This document shows, piece by piece, positions 7,530 through 11,839 of a stretch of 11,839 nt of DNA. The notes below the pieces were generated by a model. The model searched no databases. It was not told the DNA's origin and saw only the letters and a list, made by a program, of their open reading frames with translations. This DNA is from CAZEAC01 sp964510065. GTDB lineage: Bacteria > Bdellovibrionota_C > UBA2361 > CAIXSY01. The translations under genes were made by a program, and so were the position numbers. The stretch spans positions 1 through 11,839 of the forward strand of contig CAZEAC010000116.1 in NCBI GenBank assembly GCA_964510065.1, in the 5' to 3' direction. Position 1 is the first letter of the stretch, and every line of letters starts with the position of its first letter.

Positions 7530-7599
7530 ACCCAAACTTGGACTGAGTAGATCCTCTTTAATTCGAAGTAGTTAGCTTAATCATGACTTTGGGTGTCCA
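7525..7599. repeat. 75-nt palindromic element, copy 2
   Basis: Left arm TGGACACCCAAACT (7525-7538) and right arm ACTTTGGGTGTCCA (7586-7599) match at 13 of 14 positions. If shifted outward, GTTGGACACCCAAA (7523-7536) pairs perfectly with 7588-7601. The 47-nt spacer has the same length as in copy 1 and keeps partial similarity (GATCC, then AATTC, then ATCA near the right end), which supports common descent. Paired tandem repeats flank both sides, extending the possible stem to about 35 bp with mismatches. Confidence 0.75.
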
Positions 7600-7623
7600 A
7601 CTGATCGTCTCCAACTGATCGTC
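7596..7623 (+). repeat. Tandem 14-nt repeat, two perfect units
   Basis: TCCAACTGATCGTC is repeated exactly twice (7596-7609 and 7610-7623). Its reverse complement resembles the GAATCGTTGGAC units on the left side of palindrome copy 2. The first unit overlaps the right arm of the palindrome. Confidence 0.8.
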
Positions 7624-7685
7624 CATGAACCTGATACATCACGGTACGCATCTTAGTGCAGATTGGATCTAATTAGTTGTCCGGG

Positions 7686-7700
7686 GGAGGGAGTACCTTG
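7686..7700 (+). promoter_or_regulatory. Strong ribosome binding site that points to a TTG start
   Basis: GGAGG (7686-7690) inside a G-rich run lies 7 nt before a TTG at 7698-7700. No comparable site precedes the earlier in-frame TTG at 7677 or the ATG at 7713. This selects the TTG at 7698 as the likely start of the TPR lipoprotein gene. Confidence 0.6.
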
Positions 7701-8783
7701 GCTATCTATCAAATGCGCCATTTGTATATGCGGCGCTCGGGCATTCTCGCCCTCATTTTTGGTATTGTCGCGTGTCATGCGACCAGTGGACACGCCACGC
7801 CTTCCCGCGCAGATTCCAGTGCTAAAAAAAGTGTCAAAGAGTCGCGGCTTTTTACTGGCGAAGCAATCTCTGAGGCGCATTTTCTTGTTGAGCAAACCGA
7901 GCAGACAACGATTACCTTAACTCGTAAAGGTGAGCTACTAGAAGTGAGAGATGGTAAGAGTTCTCCCTTTGCTCCGGGGGCGCCGTCAGTTCTGAACGTG
8001 TATGGAAGCCTGATTAATAGGGCGCCGACCTCTCAAGAGCTAGAGTCGATCAAGTCAGCGGCGTCTTTAGAAGATATACTGTCTACCGTTGGAAAACTCC
8101 GTCGGGCTGAGCTCTGGGCGAAGCGAGGTGACGATTCTCGACTATCTGACTCGTTGTATAGCTGGGGCAAGGCTCGGGTGCGCGAATTTGCTTCAAGTGG
8201 AACTGCTTCGCACAGAGAGGTTGAGCTTATTGCAAACTTTAGCACAGTAGCGCTCGAATTCGAGGACTACGAAGGAATAATCGAAGTTAGCGCAGCTATT
8301 GTTGGTCAGGATTGTAAGCCTTTGCTTCTGATAGATAACGGTGCCGGTGCTGATAGTGCCGGCAGGCTGGTTGCCCTAGTGGTAGGAGCGCAGAAAGCAG
8401 TTGGCAAAGTTGAGAAGGCGCTGCTACTGGCCACGAGCTGTGCTAAAAATCTCCCAGATTCGTCGGCGATCAAACCTTATATTTTAACTGCTCTAGGGCA
8501 GGCACTGCTCGCGGAGGGAAGGAACGTAGAAGCCCTGGCCGCTTATTCAAAAGCTATTGAGTTAGCGCCAAGCCTGCGCATATCAGCGAGTGCGTATTAT
8601 TGGCTTGCATTTGACGCATTCTCTAGCGGCAATATAAAGGCAAGCCGTGCCTTCATTCAGAAATTACGCGAGGTGCTAGGCGAACCTAATGATAGCTTCG
8701 AGGCCGGGCTGATCAAAAAAGCTACCATCCTTGAAGCTGAACTAGCCAGAGCAGCGGCCAAGAGGAAGAAGAATGTGCAGTAA
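7698..8783 (+). CDS. Putative TPR lipoprotein, translationally coupled to the next gene
   Basis: With the TTG start at 7698 the product is 361 aa. A basic N-terminus (MRR) and hydrophobic core lead into IVAC (Cys26), a plausible lipobox for signal peptidase II, so an envelope-anchored lipoprotein is inferred. Ordinary Sec cleavage near GHA (residues 31-33) is the alternative. The central part (about 60-230) is not recognised. The C-terminal third contains TPR-like helix pairs, clearest around residues 250-320 with ALGQALLAEGRNVEALAAYS, IELAPSL and YYWLAFDAFSSGN. The end is a lysine- and arginine-rich helix. The reading frame extends to an earlier TTG at 7677, but the ribosome binding site supports 7698. 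Its last 11 nt overlap the start of the 1018-aa secreted protein gene, so the two are very probably made together and may interact. Confidence 0.8.
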   Translation: MAIYQMRHLYMRRSGILALIFGIVACHATSGHATPSRADSSAKKSVKESRLFTGEAISEAHFLVEQTEQTTITLTRKGELLEVRDGKSSPFAPGAPSVLNVYGSLINRAPTSQELESIKSAASLEDILSTVGKLRRAELWAKRGDDSRLSDSLYSWGKARVREFASSGTASHREVELIANFSTVALEFEDYEGIIEVSAAIVGQDCKPLLLIDNGAGADSAGRLVALVVGAQKAVGKVEKALLLATSCAKNLPDSSAIKPYILTALGQALLAEGRNVEALAAYSKAIELAPSLRISASAYYWLAFDAFSSGNIKASRAFIQKLREVLGEPNDSFEAGLIKKATILEAELARAAAKRKKNVQ

Positions 8784-11700
8784 GGCAGGGCTTGTCACAG
8801 TTCAGAGGTTCCTGTGCGTTCTTCTTGGATCGACTGTTATTGCTGCAACTGCGCATGGCCAATATGAAACTCGCTGTATCGCTCCAAATAACTGTGCCGT
8901 ATCACCCATCGCGGGCTATTCAGCCTGCGACACAAACAAGGACTGCCCAGTATCACTTAGCTCCAGTTCTGTTACTTCGACTACAATCCTGAGTAAGACT
9001 CTCTGCGCAAACTGTGGCACAGAATGCATCCAGGGCGAGTGGCAGTGCTACAGTGGAACACCTTCAGCTACTACTCCTTGCTGTACCACGACTGATGGAA
9101 GTGATCCCAGTGGTCGTACCTGGTGCCACACGAGCAATAATGGCATGATCGAGATCGCTCTAGGCGATCCACCGCCTCCGTCCTGTATAGCAACCACCAG
9201 TACCACCACAAGCACCACTACTTCTTCTAGTACTACTACCAGCACAACCTCTACAACGACTACCACTAGAACTACTACGACAACTACGGTCACGCGAAGC
9301 AGTACTACAACTCAGAGTTCAACCTCTTCGAGTACCCTCACCAGCAGTTCGACGACGACTAGTCTTATCGTGCCGCCTACTACTACGACGACTACAACAA
9401 CTAGGACGACGACCACCACCACAACAACCACAACAACTACTACTATTGCTCCGCGTAAAAAGGTTCTTCCCGGACCATGCGATACCGAGTACACCGCCGG
9501 ACCTACAGAGTTTCGAGCAGGCGATCGTGCATGCGGGGTATCCTGCGGAACGATATGCCACGACAAGCACTATGAAATCGGCAATGGTGATTATTTTGAC
9601 AACATTTGGTGGGCCTTTGTTGATCAGCGCCCGGCCGAAGCCGATAGAGATATCTGTGTGTGTCGCTGTGAAAACATTGAGCGTTGTCGCGAGTGTAATA
9701 TTAACAACCTTGGTATCGTTGATAGCGACGACTTCGTGCGGCCAAGTGTCTGCACCAATAAATATCAGTCTGTGTATACCCGTTCCGGGCTGCCTAATGA
9801 TCAATTCCTAGGCCTCAACAAGCGCGCCTGTGCCCAATTAATCTCTCCTAAAGAGAGCTACTGGTTTATCTCTGGTATGGAATGCTCGAATCCCGGCGGC
9901 AAAGTGGAAGTGCAGGAACTTCTCAATGGAAAGATTCGCTGCCAAGCGATAGTAAACCACAACGAATTCGACTCTCTGACTTCGGACGGACAGACTACGG
10001 AGGGAACTCCTAAGCCATTACTGACGCAGGCCAAAAAGCCTGTGGAAATGGTCATCGCTCCGGAGCAGGAGATCAAAGAAGTCATAAAAATGCAGACCTC
10101 GAATGCTGCAGATATCGACATCCCAAGTGGGACCGGCCTTTTCAAGCATGCTTTTAGGTCAAGGACACACCCCGGAGCAGTCGTAGATCCTGGAGCTCCC
10201 TTCGGCGTTCGAACAATGTCCATGTTTCAGTGGGAGATAAATCAAGATGATGCTGATTTCTTGCATAGCCTTACGCCAGAGCCGATGTGCATGGTGCGCT
10301 ATGGAGAAACGTATCTCACCTCAGAAAAATACAAATGCAGCTGTCCGCGGATGTTCTTACAGTGGGAGAATAAGTATCGGCGCAGTGATCTATTCGGTGT
10401 GTTTTCGAGTCCGGAAAGCCAGGTTTGTGACTTTTGCCCTCTCGGCCAAGAAGGAGAGAGCTGTAATTCGAGCGAGTTTGATAAGGAGCTCATTGGCATT
10501 CACAAATGGTATTCCGAGAATAATTTCCCCAGAATTTCGGATGGAGGAATTCTTTACTGTATATTCAGTAACTTTTACGACGAATTAATTGTTAGCCGAT
10601 ATAAGGCAATGGGATTCCCTAATCTTAAGGATGAAGCGGTCATACCCGATCTTAACACCGTGAAGCGCAATTACTTCGAGTACGAGTACATAATGCGCCA
10701 GATAACAGAGACCGAGGCCATTACCAGCAAGATCATCGCGGAACTCGATGGTCCAAATGGGATAATAATGGCGCTAAAGAAATCAGATTGGACTCATGGC
10801 GCTGTTGCTAAGATAATTAACCAGGTACGCACCTACTGGATTATCTTGAAGATGCGCCATGCCGTGCGGGCTCTCATGGGGCGCGCCACGAGTGTTTACA
10901 AACTAAATGTTCTTCGCTACCTGAGCACTGGACTTGTCGTAGCACCTACTGATCCAAAAGCTGCCCTGCTCGATGATCCTTCTGCGGATTTGACTGGAGC
11001 CGATAATACCGTTCGTGAACTTTGGGCGCTCCAACGTCATCTCGAGGATTTTTGCCCGAAGATCGATGGTGATACAGGGATGCTTCCGCGCTGCGGCGGC
11101 GCTAACTTTCCGCCGCTAGAGGAGGGTGGCACTGAATTTACGGAAGATCACGATGGCGAAACAATCTACAGAGCCGACGTAAGGGAATATTTAGACCGAG
11201 TTCAGGCCGATATCGGAGCGAAGGACGAAGATCTAAAGCGCATGGCGGCGGACCTGCCCTTCCTCGCCAACTTCCCCAACGTCAACGATTGGAACATTGA
11301 CCTCTCAAGCCAATCAATCGGCTCAAAAATTGCGAAGGCGGCAATTGAGCATTTCAGTACTGGGGCGGAGCTTCGTGCCGAGTACTTAAAAGATTTGGGA
11401 AAGCTTCGCGATTATCTTCTGTGTCCCGCTCCAGGGAATATCTATATCGAAGGCAAGTTCGAGGAGTTGGTTAAGAGCCTGATCCATGTAGACAATAAGC
11501 TCCCTGAAAAGCCGGTGTATGATAGCGCGATTGAAAGTGAGGACGCATACAAGCAAAGGCTGGACGATTGGACCAAAGAGATTGAATTCCAACGAGCCAT
11601 AATAAAAATTAGGGAGGCACGCGAGCACCTACAGAACATTGAGGGAGTAAATAAGCTCTACGTTAACGCCGCCCGCGATATTGGGTCCGTGCTCATGATC

Positions 11701-11829
11701 GGAAAGGCAGTGAGCCTTGGGGTCAATGCCCTCAAGGTCTCTGCAGCAGCAAGCGGCACTATGAGTGCAGTGGCGCTGCAGCTTGCCGAGACCTACCGAA
11801 AGTGGATGACCCTTGGTTTCGGCGCCTGA
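8773..11829 (+). CDS. Large exported Cys-rich protein with Thr/Ser linker
   Basis: A 1018-aa protein, complete in the window, of no family I recognise. A signal peptide (core LCVLLGSTVIAATA, cleavage near HG/QY at residue 30) is followed by an N-terminal module with 12 cysteines (35-138). Next come an 84-residue Thr/Ser linker (141-224) and a second Cys-rich module (236-380) with CGVSCGTIC and CVCRCENIERCREC. A further Cys cluster lies at 496-586. The region from 590 to about 950 is long, mostly helical-looking and nearly Cys-free. The last 60 residues (959-1018) are rich in Ala, Gly, Ser, Leu and Val and could contact a membrane or partner subunits. Cys richness implies oxidative folding outside the cytoplasm, and the linker resembles those joining domains in surface proteins. 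AGAGG (8761-8765) lies 7 nt before the ATG; the start overlaps the upstream gene by 11 nt. A surface adhesin, a conjugation-related outer-membrane protein or a structural shell component are all possible, and none is supported by a specific motif. Confidence 0.85.
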   Translation: MCSKAGLVTVQRFLCVLLGSTVIAATAHGQYETRCIAPNNCAVSPIAGYSACDTNKDCPVSLSSSSVTSTTILSKTLCANCGTECIQGEWQCYSGTPSATTPCCTTTDGSDPSGRTWCHTSNNGMIEIALGDPPPPSCIATTSTTTSTTTSSSTTTSTTSTTTTTRTTTTTTVTRSSTTTQSSTSSSTLTSSSTTTSLIVPPTTTTTTTTRTTTTTTTTTTTTTIAPRKKVLPGPCDTEYTAGPTEFRAGDRACGVSCGTICHDKHYEIGNGDYFDNIWWAFVDQRPAEADRDICVCRCENIERCRECNINNLGIVDSDDFVRPSVCTNKYQSVYTRSGLPNDQFLGLNKRACAQLISPKESYWFISGMECSNPGGKVEVQELLNGKIRCQAIVNHNEFDSLTSDGQTTEGTPKPLLTQAKKPVEMVIAPEQEIKEVIKMQTSNAADIDIPSGTGLFKHAFRSRTHPGAVVDPGAPFGVRTMSMFQWEINQDDADFLHSLTPEPMCMVRYGETYLTSEKYKCSCPRMFLQWENKYRRSDLFGVFSSPESQVCDFCPLGQEGESCNSSEFDKELIGIHKWYSENNFPRISDGGILYCIFSNFYDELIVSRYKAMGFPNLKDEAVIPDLNTVKRNYFEYEYIMRQITETEAITSKIIAELDGPNGIIMALKKSDWTHGAVAKIINQVRTYWIILKMRHAVRALMGRATSVYKLNVLRYLSTGLVVAPTDPKAALLDDPSADLTGADNTVRELWALQRHLEDFCPKIDGDTGMLPRCGGANFPPLEEGGTEFTEDHDGETIYRADVREYLDRVQADIGAKDEDLKRMAADLPFLANFPNVNDWNIDLSSQSIGSKIAKAAIEHFSTGAELRAEYLKDLGKLRDYLLCPAPGNIYIEGKFEELVKSLIHVDNKLPEKPVYDSAIESEDAYKQRLDDWTKEIEFQRAIIKIREAREHLQNIEGVNKLYVNAARDIGSVLMIGKAVSLGVNALKVSAAASGTMSAVALQLAETYRKWMTLGFGA
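9193..9444 (+). repeat. Low-complexity Thr/Ser-coding tract
   Basis: Within the 1018-aa protein, 84 codons are almost only Thr and Ser, with a few Arg, Val, Leu, Gln and a PP break. All four Thr codons (ACT, ACC, ACA, ACG) are mixed, so the DNA is not a clean short tandem repeat and the composition seems to be kept at protein level. The segment is likely an extended, possibly O-glycosylated, flexible spacer. Antisense frames here read as poly-Val and are artefacts. Confidence 0.9.
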
Positions 11830-11839
11830 GCTGTTCAAG

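Noticed and set aside
6562..7599. Integron attC sites flanking a gene cassette
   Set aside because: The pair-with-gene layout and element length fit, but the arms read CCCAAAC / GTTTGGG, not the RYYYAAC / GTTRRRY core. Conserved sequence extends outside the would-be core, and no integrase is visible.
9193..9444. Simple-sequence DNA repeat causing phase variation
   Set aside because: The tract mixes all Thr and Ser codons and lacks long identical units, so slippage is unlikely to be its function.
9048..9566. Antisense reading frames with poly-Val runs
   Set aside because: They are the reverse complement of the Thr/Ser-coding tract, lack ribosome binding sites and have no independent protein character.
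8773..11829. TraN-like conjugation outer-membrane protein
   Set aside because: Size and Cys content are suggestive, but no specific motif or neighbouring transfer gene is visible.

Overview
The window looks like chromosomal DNA of a Gram-negative (diderm) bacterium with mid-range GC content. Three things suggest this: the futalosine-route menaquinone enzyme MqnE, a one-chain dimeric glycyl-tRNA synthetase, and several proteins with Sec signal peptides, one with a plausible lipobox. Ser/Thr-only linkers between Cys-rich modules occur in deltaproteobacteria-like lineages, but I cannot place the organism from this sequence with confidence.

Left part (1-4082), minus strand: a compact, probably co-transcribed block. 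In transcription order it holds a UbiA-like polytopic membrane protein (4082-3183), an exported TPR protein (3086-2334), mqnE (2330-1194) and the 5' two thirds or more of glyS (1158 to the left edge). The TPR gene and mqnE are 3 nt apart, and mqnE and glyS about 35 nt apart. Divergently, on the plus strand, menG/ubiE (4096-4800) encodes the methyltransferase of the last menaquinone step. The region therefore joins an early futalosine-pathway step (MqnE) and the terminal methylation (MenG) around a UbiA-like protein whose Asp-rich motifs look degraded.

Middle (4801-7697): a 418-nt gene-poor gap, a 429-aa cytoplasmic protein of unknown family (5219-6508), and a 207-aa exported four-cysteine protein (6783-7406). 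The exported-protein gene lies between two 75-nt palindromic elements (6562-6636 and 7525-7599). These share 14-nt inverted-repeat arms and the same 47-nt spacer length, and the second sits inside a larger nest of tandem and inverted repeats. They are the clearest undescribed structure in the window.

Right part (7698-11829), plus strand: a putative TPR lipoprotein, best started at a TTG with a strong ribosome binding site, overlaps by 11 nt a 1018-aa exported protein. The large protein has an N-terminal Cys-rich module, an 84-residue Thr/Ser linker, a second Cys-rich module, a long mostly Cys-free region and a small-residue-rich hydrophobic C-terminus. The overlap implies coupled translation, so the two probably form one envelope or surface system that may continue past the right edge.
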